47,852 nucleotides of DNA from Gemmatimonadota bacterium (GTDB lineage: Bacteria > Gemmatimonadota > Gemmatimonadetes > Gemmatimonadales > GWC2-71-9): NCBI GenBank assembly GCA_020350425.1, contig CP070716.1:53407-101258 (forward strand), read 5' to 3'. Of the stretch, positions 26,723 through 35,258 are shown one piece after another (the stretch's first letter is position 1; each line of letters starts with the position of its first letter). The notes under the pieces were generated by a model. The model saw nothing but the letters and a program-made list of their open reading frames with translations. It had not been told where the DNA came from and did not search any database. Made by a program: the position numbers and the translations under genes.

Positions 26723-28966
26723 TTACGCCCGGTCCAGCAGCTCACGGACCTGCACCAGCAGCTCCCCCAGGGCCCACGGCTTGCGAAGCATGGGAATGGA
26801 GGGATCGATCGGCTGGTGCCCGCCGGACTCGCGCCCGACGTAACCGCTGGCGAGCAGGAACCGTACGTCGCCACCTTCCTCCTGCAGCACGCGGTGCAGT
26901 TGGGCCCCGCCGACCCGGGGCATCACGAGGTCCGAGACCACGAGGTCGATCTCCCGCTTGTGGGCGCGGAACAGCTCCAAGGCTTCTTGACCATCGGCTG
27001 CCACGAGGACGGTGTAGCCGTACCGCTCCAGCACCCGCTTGGCAGAGCGGCGCAGGGTGTCCTCGTCCTCCACCAACAGGATGGTCTCCTTGCCGCCCCG
27101 CACCCCCTCAAGGGACTCGGCCGACTCGAGCGGACGGGCCGCCTCACCCACTGTGGGAAAGTACAGCTCGACGGTGGTCCCCTTCCCCACCCTCGTCTGC
27201 ACCGTCACGAAGCCGCCGTGCTGTTTCGTCAGGCCGTACACCATGGCCATGCCGAGTCCGGTGCCCACTCCCGGGGCCTTGGTCGTGAAGAACGGCTCGA
27301 AGATCTTGGAGCGCGTCTCCTCGTCCATCCCGATGCCCGAATCGCGCACCCGGATGTAGACGTACGGTCCGGGCGTGATCCACGGGTGCGACGCGAGGGT
27401 CTCCGCCGATACCTCGCGCTCGCCGACCTGGATGTACAGCTTGCCTCCCTCGGGCATGGCATCGCGGGCGTTGGTGGCCAGGTTCAGCAGCATCTGCTCT
27501 ACCGCCCCCGCGTCGGCCCGAACGGCGTGGAGTGCCTCATCGGTGTCGATGCGGATGCCGATGTTCTCCGGCAGCACCCGGCGCATCATGGACGAGAGCT
27601 TGGTCACGACGCGCGCCAAATCGGTGGGCACCATCCGCAGGTCGGCGTGGCGGCTGAAGCCGAGCAGCTGCTTCGTCATGGTCGTAGCCTTGCGGGCCGC
27701 CTCCTGGATGTCCTCCAGCTCGGGCACCACCTCGCCCTGCGTGGCCTCGAGACTCGCCGCAGCCAGCTGGGCGTTGAGCGTGATGACGGAAAGCAGATTG
27801 TTGAAGTCGTGCGCGATGCCGCCCGTCAGCTGGCCGATGGCCTCCATTTTCTGCGCCTGGCGCAGTTGCGCCTCGAGCCGGCGCTGCTCCGAGACGTCCT
27901 GGACGATCATTTCGAAGAACTCGAGCTCGCCGCTGGCGGCGTGTATCGGCCGGCCGCTCACGCGCACGGTAATCGTGCGTCCGTCCTTCCTCCGCCACTC
28001 GAGCTCGAGGTCGTCAATCCGGCCTCGCTCGCGGTACTGCTCGACCAACCGGGGGCGCTCGGCCGGGTTGGCGTAGACGTCTCGTTCCATGTCCACGGCC
28101 ATCAGCTCCGCTTCGGAGTCGTAGCCGAGCATTTCCACGAGGGCCGGATTCACCGCGAGAAACCGGCCCACCGGGCTCGAGCGGTAGATGCCATAGTTGG
28201 CGTGCTCGACCAGGCCGCGGTACTTCGCCTCAGACCGCCGCAGCACCTCATCCGCGCGCTTCCGCTCGGTCACGTCGACCGCGATCCCGAGGCAGCCGGT
28301 GACCTTGCCGCGCTGATTTAGGAGCGGCTCCAGCACCACCTCGTACGAGTTGTCGACCCACTCGAAGTCGAAGGAGACCCGCGTGCCAGTCTCCATCGCG
28401 TGGCGGTGCATGTCGATGGCCTCGAAGGTGGGATCGTCGGTCCCGAAGTACTCGAACAGCGTCATGCCCACCACCTGCCCCGGTCGCAGACCGAGCGCCG
28501 CAAGCGCCGCGCCACCTGAGGATGTGAATCGCAGGTCGGGATCGACGGTCCACAGCAGCGCTGGAACCTGATCGATGAGGAGTTGCAGCTTGGTTTCGCT
28601 GGTGAGGCGGCGCTCCTCCGCGCGCCGGATGGCACTGATGTCGTGGAAGATCTCCAGCACGGCCGGCTGCCCGTCCCAGAAGAGCCCCGTGTGGTAGATG
28701 TGGAAGGTGCGGCCCCCGAGCACGCCGGACGAGGTGATCATCGCGGTCTCGTCGGGTGCGACGCCCTGTCGCAGCGGGCAGTGTTCGCACTGGGTGCGGT
28801 CGTCCCGGTACAGGTCCCAACACTTCTTCCCCACCGCGTCCTTGCCCAGCAGCTGCTCCTGCCGCTCACTGATGTAGAGCACGGTCCCGTCGGGCGCGAC
28901 GATGTCGAACCCGAAGGGCAGCGCGCGGACGAGGGTGTGGGAGAGCGTGTCGAGCGAGGACGTCAT
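26723..28966 (-). CDS. Hybrid PAS-domain sensor histidine kinase with C-terminal receiver
   Basis: A 747-residue cytoplasmic hybrid kinase with no membrane helix. In order it has three PAS-type domains (about 1-120, 120-245, 255-370) and a HisKA domain with phospho-acceptor histidine in GGIAHDFNNLL. Next is an HATPase domain with N-box LLNLATNARDAM and DSGIGMDEE, then a receiver domain with acceptor aspartate in DLVVSDLVMP. The first PAS carries three cysteines, including CEHCP, a pattern that could bind a metal or sense redox. It overlaps the HD-GYP regulator gene by four bases, so the two are surely co-expressed and probably partners. Confidence 0.93.
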   Translation of the reverse strand: MTSSLDTLSHTLVRALPFGFDIVAPDGTVLYISERQEQLLGKDAVGKKCWDLYRDDRTQCEHCPLRQGVAPDETAMITSSGVLGGRTFHIYHTGLFWDGQPAVLEIFHDISAIRRAEERRLTSETKLQLLIDQVPALLWTVDPDLRFTSSGGAALAALGLRPGQVVGMTLFEYFGTDDPTFEAIDMHRHAMETGTRVSFDFEWVDNSYEVVLEPLLNQRGKVTGCLGIAVDVTERKRADEVLRRSEAKYRGLVEHANYGIYRSSPVGRFLAVNPALVEMLGYDSEAELMAVDMERDVYANPAERPRLVEQYRERGRIDDLELEWRRKDGRTITVRVSGRPIHAASGELEFFEMIVQDVSEQRRLEAQLRQAQKMEAIGQLTGGIAHDFNNLLSVITLNAQLAAASLEATQGEVVPELEDIQEAARKATTMTKQLLGFSRHADLRMVPTDLARVVTKLSSMMRRVLPENIGIRIDTDEALHAVRADAGAVEQMLLNLATNARDAMPEGGKLYIQVGEREVSAETLASHPWITPGPYVYIRVRDSGIGMDEETRSKIFEPFFTTKAPGVGTGLGMAMVYGLTKQHGGFVTVQTRVGKGTTVELYFPTVGEAARPLESAESLEGVRGGKETILLVEDEDTLRRSAKRVLERYGYTVLVAADGQEALELFRAHKREIDLVVSDLVMPRVGGAQLHRVLQEEGGDVRFLLASGYVGRESGGHQPIDPSIPMLRKPWALGELLVQVRELLDRA

Positions 28967-29946
28967 GTGGAGGGTGGGACGGTTTCACGCGCGGCGAGCT
29001 CGGTCTCCGCCAGCAGCCCGCGGAGCTCATCGAACAGTCGCGGATCCCACCAGCCCCTATTCACCTCCTCCTGCATCGTCTCCAGCGCCTGCGCGGGATT
29101 GAGCGCCGACTTGTACGGGCGCTCCGTCCGCAGCGCGTCGTACACGTCGACCACCTGCAGCACTCGGGCCGCGATGGGGATCGCCTCACCCGCAAGGCCG
29201 TCTGGGTAGCCGGAGCCGTCGAACCGCTCGTGGTGGTGCCGGATGATCGGCAGCACGCGGTTGAACGATCGGATGGGGGAGCAGATATGCTCGCCCGTCA
29301 CGGGGTGCAAGCGGACGATGGCCCATTCCTCGTCGGTCAGGGGGCCGGGCTTCAACAGGATGGAGTCCGGGACGGCCACCTTGCCGATGTCGTGCAGCAC
29401 GCCGGCGCGATGCAGCGCCGTGGTCTCGTCGACGCTGAGCCCGATCCGTGCCCCCAGTGCCGCGGCGTACGCCGAGAGACGCTCGCAATGACCTTCGGTG
29501 TAGGGATCCTTCATCTCGATGCTGCGCGCCAGCGCGAGCAGGACGGCCTCCGCGCGCTCCAGCTCGTCGGTGTAGCTCTTCATTCGCAACAGGGAGCGCA
29601 CGCGCGCCAGGAGCTCGATGCGGTCAGGTGGCTTGGTGATGAAGTCGTCCGCCCCGGCTTCCAGGCCACGCACCCGGTCGTCGACCGCGGACAACCCGGT
29701 GAGCAACACGACCGGGATGAGCCGTGTTTCGGGGTTGCCCTTGAGCAGGCGGCACACCTCGAACCCGTTGAGGTCGGGCATGAGGACGTCGAGCAGGATG
29801 AGGTCGGGCTTGGCGTGCCGCACCGCCTGAAGCGCGCTGTCGCCATCGGCGACCGTGGCGACGGCGAGACCCTCGGCTTTCAGCAGCTTGGCGAGGCTCG
29901 CCCGCACGCCGGCGTCATCGTCGACAAGCAGGATGGTTCGGTCCAT
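28963..29946 (-). CDS. Response regulator with HD-GYP domain (cyclic di-GMP phosphodiesterase)
   Basis: A 327-residue two-domain protein. The receiver domain (about 1-125) shows DDD, acceptor D in LLDVLMP, T in LLTG and K in ITKP. The HD-GYP domain (about 135-310) has HDIGK, HHHERFDGSGYP and the surrounding metal ligands, so it is probably an active c-di-GMP hydrolase switched by phosphorylation. The hybrid kinase downstream, overlapping by four bases, is the likely phosphodonor. AGAGGG lies seven bases upstream of the start, and a promoter-like pair is seen at 30009-30037. Confidence 0.95.
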   Translation of the reverse strand: MDRTILLVDDDAGVRASLAKLLKAEGLAVATVADGDSALQAVRHAKPDLILLDVLMPDLNGFEVCRLLKGNPETRLIPVVLLTGLSAVDDRVRGLEAGADDFITKPPDRIELLARVRSLLRMKSYTDELERAEAVLLALARSIEMKDPYTEGHCERLSAYAAALGARIGLSVDETTALHRAGVLHDIGKVAVPDSILLKPGPLTDEEWAIVRLHPVTGEHICSPIRSFNRVLPIIRHHHERFDGSGYPDGLAGEAIPIAARVLQVVDVYDALRTERPYKSALNPAQALETMQEEVNRGWWDPRLFDELRGLLAETELAARETVPPST

Positions 29947-30008
29947 GCGCGCCCTCTTCGTGACAGCGTCGTGCCGTCGGCCCCGACCCCAGCCGAGCCG
30001 ACCGTAGC

Positions 30009-30037
30009 ATCATTAACCCGCGCTGTGGGATTCGCAA
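30009..30037 (-). promoter_or_regulatory. Putative sigma-70 promoter of the HD-GYP/hybrid kinase operon
   Basis: On the minus strand TTGCGA (30032-30037) and AATGAT (30009-30014) are separated by 17 bases. Each hexamer matches consensus at four of six positions. The -35 hexamer lies inside the inverted repeat at 30025-30055. Confidence 0.4.
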
Positions 30038-30055
30038 ACCGGGGAATCCCCCACG
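30025..30055. repeat. Inverted repeat overlapping the HD-GYP operon promoter
   Basis: Arms GGGATTC (30027-30033) and GAATCCC (30044-30050) are separated by ten bases. Outer GTG/CAC pairs extend the dyad after a two-base bulge. No T tract follows on either strand, so it looks more like an operator than a terminator. Its placement over the -35 suggests control of the signalling genes. Confidence 0.4.
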
Positions 30056-30150
30056 CGACTGGCAATGTGGGGTAGTCTATCTACTTGCGGTAGGCCCTTT
30101 TGGGGACAGCGACCGCGGCTGTTGGGACATCCCAGGCGCTCGGAGGACTC

Positions 30151-30837
30151 CTAGCCCCCGCTCTCCTGCTGAAGCCAGCGCACGGCGTACTGCACCAGCT
30201 CGGCAGCGGAGTCCAGGTGCAGCTTGCGCTTGAGGTTCTCCCGGTACGTCTCGATGGTCTTCACGCTGAGCCCCAGTTCCTGCGCGATCTTGCGGGTTCC
30301 CCGGCCCGCACCGATAAGGCGGAGCACCGTGAGCTCCCGATCGGTGAGCCGCTCGATCGGAGTGCGCTCGCGACCCGCGGTGACCCCCACCAGCCGTTGG
30401 AGCAGCTTCGCTCTCAGGGCATCGCTGAGGAACACGTTGCCCTGTAGCACCTCCCTCATGGCGTGGAGAATGCGATCGGGGGGCTCCTGTTTCATGATGT
30501 AGCCTTGGGCCCCCGCGCTCAACGTGCGCTCTGCGTACACCGACTCGGAGTGCATCGAGAGCACCATGACCTTCACGGCGGGCCAGCGCTCCCGTATCTG
30601 CTTCACGAGCTCGAGGCCGTCGGAGCCGGCCAGGGAGATGTCCACGACCGCCAGGTCCGGTCGCTCCTGCTCCACGGCGGCCAGCGCGGTCGGTGCGTCA
30701 CTCGCCTGCGCACACACCGTCAGGTCCTGTTCGGCGTCAATGAGCTGCTCGAGGCCCTGGCGCACGATCGGGTGATCGTCCACCAACAGCACCCTCGCCG
30801 GGTGCCCCGGCGCACCTGCCCCCGCATTCCCGGTCAT
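30151..30837 (-). CDS. LuxR/NarL-type response regulator
   Basis: A 228-residue regulator with a receiver domain (VLLVDDHPIVRQGLEQLI, acceptor D in LAVVDISLAGSDGLEL, K in YIMKQ) and a C-terminal GerE/LuxR helix-turn-helix (LTDRELTVLRLIGAGRGTRKIAQELGLSVKTIETYRENLKRKL). The ATG at 30835-30837 overlaps the stop of the upstream kinase gene, which is its likely partner. The frame remains open far upstream but that part has no homology. The 204-bp gap downstream separates it from the HD-GYP operon. Confidence 0.95.
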   Translation of the reverse strand: MTGNAGAGAPGHPARVLLVDDHPIVRQGLEQLIDAEQDLTVCAQASDAPTALAAVEQERPDLAVVDISLAGSDGLELVKQIRERWPAVKVMVLSMHSESVYAERTLSAGAQGYIMKQEPPDRILHAMREVLQGNVFLSDALRAKLLQRLVGVTAGRERTPIERLTDRELTVLRLIGAGRGTRKIAQELGLSVKTIETYRENLKRKLHLDSAAELVQYAVRWLQQESGG

Positions 30838-32348
30838 GAGGTCTCCCCACGGGACGGTTCGTCTGGTGTGGGGAAGGTGCAGTGCACCGCCGTGCCACCG
30901 CCAGCAGCCTGCTCCAGGCGAAGCCAGCCGCCGATCATACGGCTGCGGTAGCGCATGATGCGCAGTCCCATCCCCCTCTGCTCGTCCGTCGGCTGAGGAA
31001 TGCCGACGCCGTCGTCCTGCACGATCAGTGCCGTGCGGTCTCCCTCCCGGACGAGCTTGATCGCCACGTGCGCCGCCCGGCCGTGGCGTACGGCGTTGGT
31101 CACGGCCTCCTGCGCGATGTGGTACACGTGTCCCCCGATCACGCGGTCGGTGATCGGGGTGGAATCCTGCGTGCGCACCGTGCAGGAAATGTCGAACAGC
31201 GCCTCGGCGTTGGCGCCGAGGTCCTCCAGCGCGCCAGCGAGCCCGGCGGTTTCCAGCGCCGCCGGGTAGAGGCCCCGGGAGAGGTATCGTGTTTGGGCGA
31301 TCGTCATGTGGGCCAGCGAGGCGATCGCTTTCGCGTCGCCGGATTCCGTGAGTCCGCGGGCGGAGAGCTTGCGTTCGAGGGCCGAGAGGAGAAACGCCAT
31401 TCCGGTGAGCTGCTGGCCCAGACCGTCGTGCAAGTCCTGACCGATGCGTCGCTGTTCCCGGGTGCTCACCTCGAGGATCTCCTCCTCCAGGCGTTTGCGC
31501 TCGGTGATGTCGTGAATGATCCCCTGGTACCCTTCGAGGACCCCGCCGCGCCCGCGACGCTCGCTCGACGTGAGGAGGCAATCGATTATCGAGCCGTCTT
31601 TGCGTAGCAGCTTCACTTCGAAGTCGCGTACCGACCCGTCGCGCGACACGGCTGCCTGGAACTGCTCGCGGTCGGTCGGGCGCGCGTAGAGCTCCAGGGC
31701 GTTCAGTTGGCGGAACTCCTCCGCCGTGTAGCCGAATAGGTCGCAGGCGGCCTGGTTGAAGTCCACCAGCTCGCCGTTGACGGCCGTGATGTAGATGGCG
31801 TCGCGCGAGTCCTCGAACAGGGCCCGGTAGCGCTGTTCGCTCTCCCTAAGGGCCGCTTCCGCCCTCATGCGCGCCGTGATGTCGCGACAGATGATGCGCA
31901 GCTCGATGGGGCCACCCCGGACGCCCTTCACGACCCGGACGCGCTCCTGCACCCAGAGCACCGAGCCGTCCTTGCGGACCTTCCGGAATTCCAGCTCGCT
32001 GGCCCTGCCCCCTCCCGCGCGGAAGATCGCCGCGACCTGCTCCTGCACGCCGTCCAGGTCGTCGGGATGCACCACCACCCACACCGGCCCGCCCACCAGC
32101 TCGTGTAGTTCGTAGCCCAGGCAGTCTGCCCCGAAACGGTTGACCGAGAGCACCGTGCCGTCCTCGGCCACGGTGAAGTGCATGTCCGGTGAGTTGTTGT
32201 ACAGGTCCAGATACCGCTCCTCGGCCTCGAGGAACTCCTCCCGGGCCCGTGCGTGCTCGCGGGCCGCCGCCTCCAGGTCGGCGACACGCTGTCGGAGCGC
32301 GGACAGCTCCTCGTTGGGTCGGGTTGTCGTGTTGCTTCCGTCGGGCAT
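30834..32348 (-). CDS. PAS-domain sensor histidine kinase, NarX/DegS type
   Basis: A 504-residue soluble kinase with a short N-terminal coiled coil and two PAS domains (about 40-165 and 170-290). A HisKA_3 dimerisation domain follows, with acceptor histidine in IGQDLHDGLGQQL, and then an HATPase domain with EAVTNAVRHGRA and DDGVGI. It has no membrane helix, so it senses a cytoplasmic or diffusible signal. It is translationally coupled to the LuxR-type regulator, which it presumably phosphorylates. A weak TACTTT -10 lies about 35 bases upstream. Confidence 0.94.
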   Translation of the reverse strand: MPDGSNTTTRPNEELSALRQRVADLEAAAREHARAREEFLEAEERYLDLYNNSPDMHFTVAEDGTVLSVNRFGADCLGYELHELVGGPVWVVVHPDDLDGVQEQVAAIFRAGGGRASELEFRKVRKDGSVLWVQERVRVVKGVRGGPIELRIICRDITARMRAEAALRESEQRYRALFEDSRDAIYITAVNGELVDFNQAACDLFGYTAEEFRQLNALELYARPTDREQFQAAVSRDGSVRDFEVKLLRKDGSIIDCLLTSSERRGRGGVLEGYQGIIHDITERKRLEEEILEVSTREQRRIGQDLHDGLGQQLTGMAFLLSALERKLSARGLTESGDAKAIASLAHMTIAQTRYLSRGLYPAALETAGLAGALEDLGANAEALFDISCTVRTQDSTPITDRVIGGHVYHIAQEAVTNAVRHGRAAHVAIKLVREGDRTALIVQDDGVGIPQPTDEQRGMGLRIMRYRSRMIGGWLRLEQAAGGGTAVHCTFPTPDEPSRGETS

Positions 32349-32380
32349 GAGCTTCGGAGCTCTGGCTGGGTGCGTTGGCT

Positions 32381-32386
32381 AAAGTA
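32381..32386 (-). promoter_or_regulatory. Putative -10 element (TACTTT) of the NarX-type kinase operon
   Basis: TACTTT lies 32 bases upstream of the kinase ATG, just downstream (in transcription) of the tRNA-Gly terminator, as expected for a fresh promoter. The -35 is weak. Confidence 0.35.
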
Positions 32387-32435
32387 CTGAGGTGCGAGTG
32401 GCCGGGCGAGACCGACCCACGCGGCATCCAGCGAA

Positions 32436-32463
32436 AGACCCGAGGCCCTGGGGCCTCGGGTCT
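32436..32463 (-). terminator. Intrinsic terminator of tRNA-Gly
   Basis: A near-perfect hairpin with a 12-base stem (AGACCCGAGGCC pairing with GGCCTCGGGTCT) and a four-base loop. On the minus strand it is followed by TTCGCT, so the end of the stem plus tail gives a short T run. It begins 17 bases after the tRNA 3' end. Confidence 0.75.
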
Positions 32464-32480
32464 CGCCGGATGCATTTCAG

Positions 32481-32552
<72 letters not shown>

Positions 32553-32556
32553 CGAA

Positions 32557-32582
32557 CAGGGGGGAGTATGGCTCCCCCCCTG
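32557..32582 (-). terminator. Strong hairpin between the TPR gene and tRNA-Gly
   Basis: CAGGGGGGAG pairs with CTCCCCCCCTG (one bulged C) around a five-base loop, 18 bases beyond the TPR gene stop. No T run follows on the minus strand, so it may be a weak terminator or an mRNA 3'-end structure ahead of tRNA processing. Confidence 0.45.
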
Positions 32583-32600
32583 AAACGCGTCAACCCGCCG

Positions 32601-33992
32601 TCACCCGCCTACGCGGTAGCGCACGGCGAGGATTCCCTCCCCCTCCACCATCAGGCCGAAGGGAGACTCCTCCCCGATCCCCAGGGTGCGCGGATCCAAC
32701 GTATCGGTCGCTACCACGTTCCCCTGCCCATCGACGAACTCGAATGTGAGCAGCGACGTCTCGGTTTCCTCCTCCTCCGAGAGGTTCATGAGGCGACCCT
32801 CGACGTTGTACCCGCCCGCGAACGGCTGCTGCGTATCGATCTCCACGGTCCACCGCTGAACGTCCATGCGCTCCAGCACGGCGAGCGTCGAGTCATCCTT
32901 GCGCTGGATCTGGTAGGACGCCGCCAGCAGGCTCGCCGCATCGTAGCTCTGTGGGTCGACCTCCACGAGCCGTCGAGCCGCCGCCTCCATGTTGGCGGCC
33001 GCCTCCATCACGGCCTGCTGGGTCTCGGTCGTATCCTGGCAGATGGCGAGGTAGGTGTTGACGAGATTGTAGAGTGCCGGGCGGTGGTACCGGTTCTTCT
33101 CCAATCCCATTTCGAAGGCCCGCGCCGCCGAGTGGTAATCCTCGCCCATGAACAGCGACTCGCCGGTGCGGAACAGATCGGTGGCGTCCATGGCCTCGGC
33201 GCGGGCGAGCACGCTGTCGTACAGCACCCGGCCGCGCTCGTCGCCCAAGCCGGTGTACGCCTTGGCCATGCCGATCATCGCCTCGAGGTCGTCCGGGTTG
33301 GCGAGGCGGTACTTCTCGTACCACACCGCGGACGAGTCCCACTCGTTGAGCATGCCGTGAATGAGCCCGATGTTGTAGATCGAGGTGTTGTAGCTCTCCA
33401 CCCGATTCTCGTCTTCCGTGCCCATCTCGGCGACCTTCTTGAAGTACACGAGGGCGGAATCCAGCTCGCCCTCGGCCCCGTAGACGCGACCGAGGTAGTA
33501 GAACCCGATGATATCCTCATCGAAGATGGCGTTGGCTTGATACAGCACCGGCACGGCTCCGCTGGCGGACCCCGAGTTCAGCGAGTCGATCACCGAGTTG
33601 ATCAGCGGCACCCACATCATGCGGCGATGCAGCCAGATGTCCTCTTCGCAGTCGGGCTCGATCTGCTCGGCCCGGTGGAATGCGGAGTCGGCGCCGATCG
33701 CGTCGTTCGCCAGGATGTAGTAGCGCCCGAGGTAGTACCACACCGCGGGATTCTCGTCCTCGCCGCGCTCGATCGCCTCGAGGAAGTTGCGCTGCGCATC
33801 CTCTAGAAGACGCTCCCGCTTCTCGGGGTCGCTCTCGCCGGTGGCCCCTTCGAGATATACCTTGCCGCTGTTCACCAGGAAGTGCCCCGCCCCGCTCAGG
33901 TTGCACGCCGCGTCCATCCACTGGGCGCGCGCCGGCGTGGCAGTGAGCAATAGCCCGGCAGCGATCCCCCCCACAACCGCCAGTTTCTTCAT
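32601..33992 (-). CDS. Secreted tetratricopeptide repeat protein
   Basis: A 463-residue exported protein with an N-terminal signal peptide (KKLAVVGGIAAGLLLTATPARAQ, cleavage after ARA). TPR-like repeats cover roughly residues 60-370, with phrases such as WYYLGRYYILANDAIGADSAFHRA and GFYYLGRVYGAEGELDSALVYFKKV. A C-terminal beta-rich domain of about 90 residues carries a run of glutamates. The protein is acidic and has no enzyme motif; a periplasmic scaffold is likely. ATG 33992 has AAGGAG at eight-base spacing, better than the upstream ATGs at 34010 and 34034. Confidence 0.8.
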   Translation of the reverse strand: MKKLAVVGGIAAGLLLTATPARAQWMDAACNLSGAGHFLVNSGKVYLEGATGESDPEKRERLLEDAQRNFLEAIERGEDENPAVWYYLGRYYILANDAIGADSAFHRAEQIEPDCEEDIWLHRRMMWVPLINSVIDSLNSGSASGAVPVLYQANAIFDEDIIGFYYLGRVYGAEGELDSALVYFKKVAEMGTEDENRVESYNTSIYNIGLIHGMLNEWDSSAVWYEKYRLANPDDLEAMIGMAKAYTGLGDERGRVLYDSVLARAEAMDATDLFRTGESLFMGEDYHSAARAFEMGLEKNRYHRPALYNLVNTYLAICQDTTETQQAVMEAAANMEAAARRLVEVDPQSYDAASLLAASYQIQRKDDSTLAVLERMDVQRWTVEIDTQQPFAGGYNVEGRLMNLSEEEETETSLLTFEFVDGQGNVVATDTLDPRTLGIGEESPFGLMVEGEGILAVRYRVGG

Positions 33993-34030
33993 CACCCTGA
34001 CTCCTTGCATAGACCTGTCACTCCTTCGTT

Positions 34031-35230
34031 TCACTCACGGGAAGACGTCTCGGCTCGGAGCACTGCCTCCGCCTGCCGCTCCGCCTCCCGCGCAATCTCC
34101 AGGGCGGGGCGCCCGAGGGCGTCCGCCGCCGCGATCACGTCATCGTACTCGGGCTTGAGCCGTGTACCCGAGGCTCCCTCCCGTACCTTGATACGTACCC
34201 GGGCGCCCGAATCAAGCTCCACCACGAGCTCGCGCCGCGGCAGGGTGGCTCGGGTCGTCGTCCAGCGCCGCACGCCCGCGGTCGTGCTGTGGGCGAACAG
34301 GGCTTCGATCACCCGTTCGGCGTGCTCCGGGGCCGCGAGCGCTTCAAGCCGAAGGCTCACTCGGCCCTTCTTACCCTGGGTGGGCCAGACGCTGCATTCG
34401 ACCGCGCCGGCCTGGAACAGCGCCGCCCGCAGCGGCTCCACGTATTCGGGCGCCAGGTCGTCGACGTCGGTCGCGATCGTCTCGAGCACGCCCGCTTCGG
34501 CGGCGGCCTCGGCCAGCAGGAGCCGCAGCGCGCCCGGGTAGTGCGCGGGGTCTCGTGTGCCGGCTCCCCACCCGCTGGCGACGAGCCGCCAGCGGGGTGG
34601 CGGGGCGCCCTGCGAGAGCACCCGCACGAGCGCGGCCCCTGTCGGCGTGGTGGCCTCGCCGGTCACCGGTCCCCCGCTCCGTACCTCCACGCCCTCGAGG
34701 AGGATGGCGGTCGCGGGCGCGGGGACCGGGAGATGCCCGTGTGCCGCCTCCACCCACCCGTCACCGATCGCCACGGGGAGGTTGTACACCGCGTCCACCC
34801 CGAGGCGCTCGAACCCTTCGATGGCCCCTACGATGTCCAGCACCGCGTCCACGGCACCAACCTCGTGCAGGTGTACGGCGTCGGGCGCCACCCCGTGAAT
34901 CCGCCCCTCGGCCTCTCCCAGCAGCTCGAACGCCCTCACCGCCTTGTCGCGCACCCCCTCGGAGACCGGGGCTCGGCGCACCAGGTCGAGCAGCGCACCC
35001 ACGTGGCGGCCGTGTCCGTCGCCTGCGCCCTCCGCCGGAATCTCGAAGTCCACCTTGGTGGCGGCGACCGAGGCCCGGTCGACCCTGCGCACGGCGACGC
35101 CGACCGACGCGAACCCGAGCCTCCCGGGGAGCGCCTCCAGCCACTGCCGGTCGACGCCGGCGTCGAGCAGGGCGCCCAGGGTCATGTCGCCGCTGATCCC
35201 GGCGGCCGGGTCGAGTATCGCGATGCGCAT
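34031..35230 (-). CDS. larC: Nickel pincer cofactor biosynthesis protein LarC
   Basis: LarC inserts nickel into the pyridinium dithiocarboxylate pincer cofactor used by lactate racemase-type enzymes. The 399-residue protein shows the family start ILDPAAGISGDMTLGALLDAG, the HLHEVGAVDAVLDIVGA segment, and the C-terminal half with DVDDLAPEYVEPL and TRATLPRR. In Lactobacillus the protein is made by ribosomal frameshifting from two frames, but here it is one continuous frame. The other cofactor genes (larB, larE) and a LarA enzyme are not in the window. It lies downstream of thrC after 28 bases. Confidence 0.93.
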   Translation of the reverse strand: MRIAILDPAAGISGDMTLGALLDAGVDRQWLEALPGRLGFASVGVAVRRVDRASVAATKVDFEIPAEGAGDGHGRHVGALLDLVRRAPVSEGVRDKAVRAFELLGEAEGRIHGVAPDAVHLHEVGAVDAVLDIVGAIEGFERLGVDAVYNLPVAIGDGWVEAAHGHLPVPAPATAILLEGVEVRSGGPVTGEATTPTGAALVRVLSQGAPPPRWRLVASGWGAGTRDPAHYPGALRLLLAEAAAEAGVLETIATDVDDLAPEYVEPLRAALFQAGAVECSVWPTQGKKGRVSLRLEALAAPEHAERVIEALFAHSTTAGVRRWTTTRATLPRRELVVELDSGARVRIKVREGASGTRLKPEYDDVIAAADALGRPALEIAREAERQAEAVLRAETSSRE

Positions 35231-35258
35231 CGGCAGTGCTGTAAACCCTAAATCTCCA

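Noticed and set aside
30025..30055. Rho-independent terminator for the LuxR-type regulator gene
   Set aside because: The dyad has no T tract on the minus strand and lies about 100 bases beyond the stop. It overlaps a promoter, so an operator is more likely.
30838..31581. Extension of the LuxR-type regulator into the kinase gene region
   Set aside because: The extra residues are the antiparallel-frame by-product of GC-rich coding DNA; the kinase frame there has clear PAS and HisKA_3 motifs.
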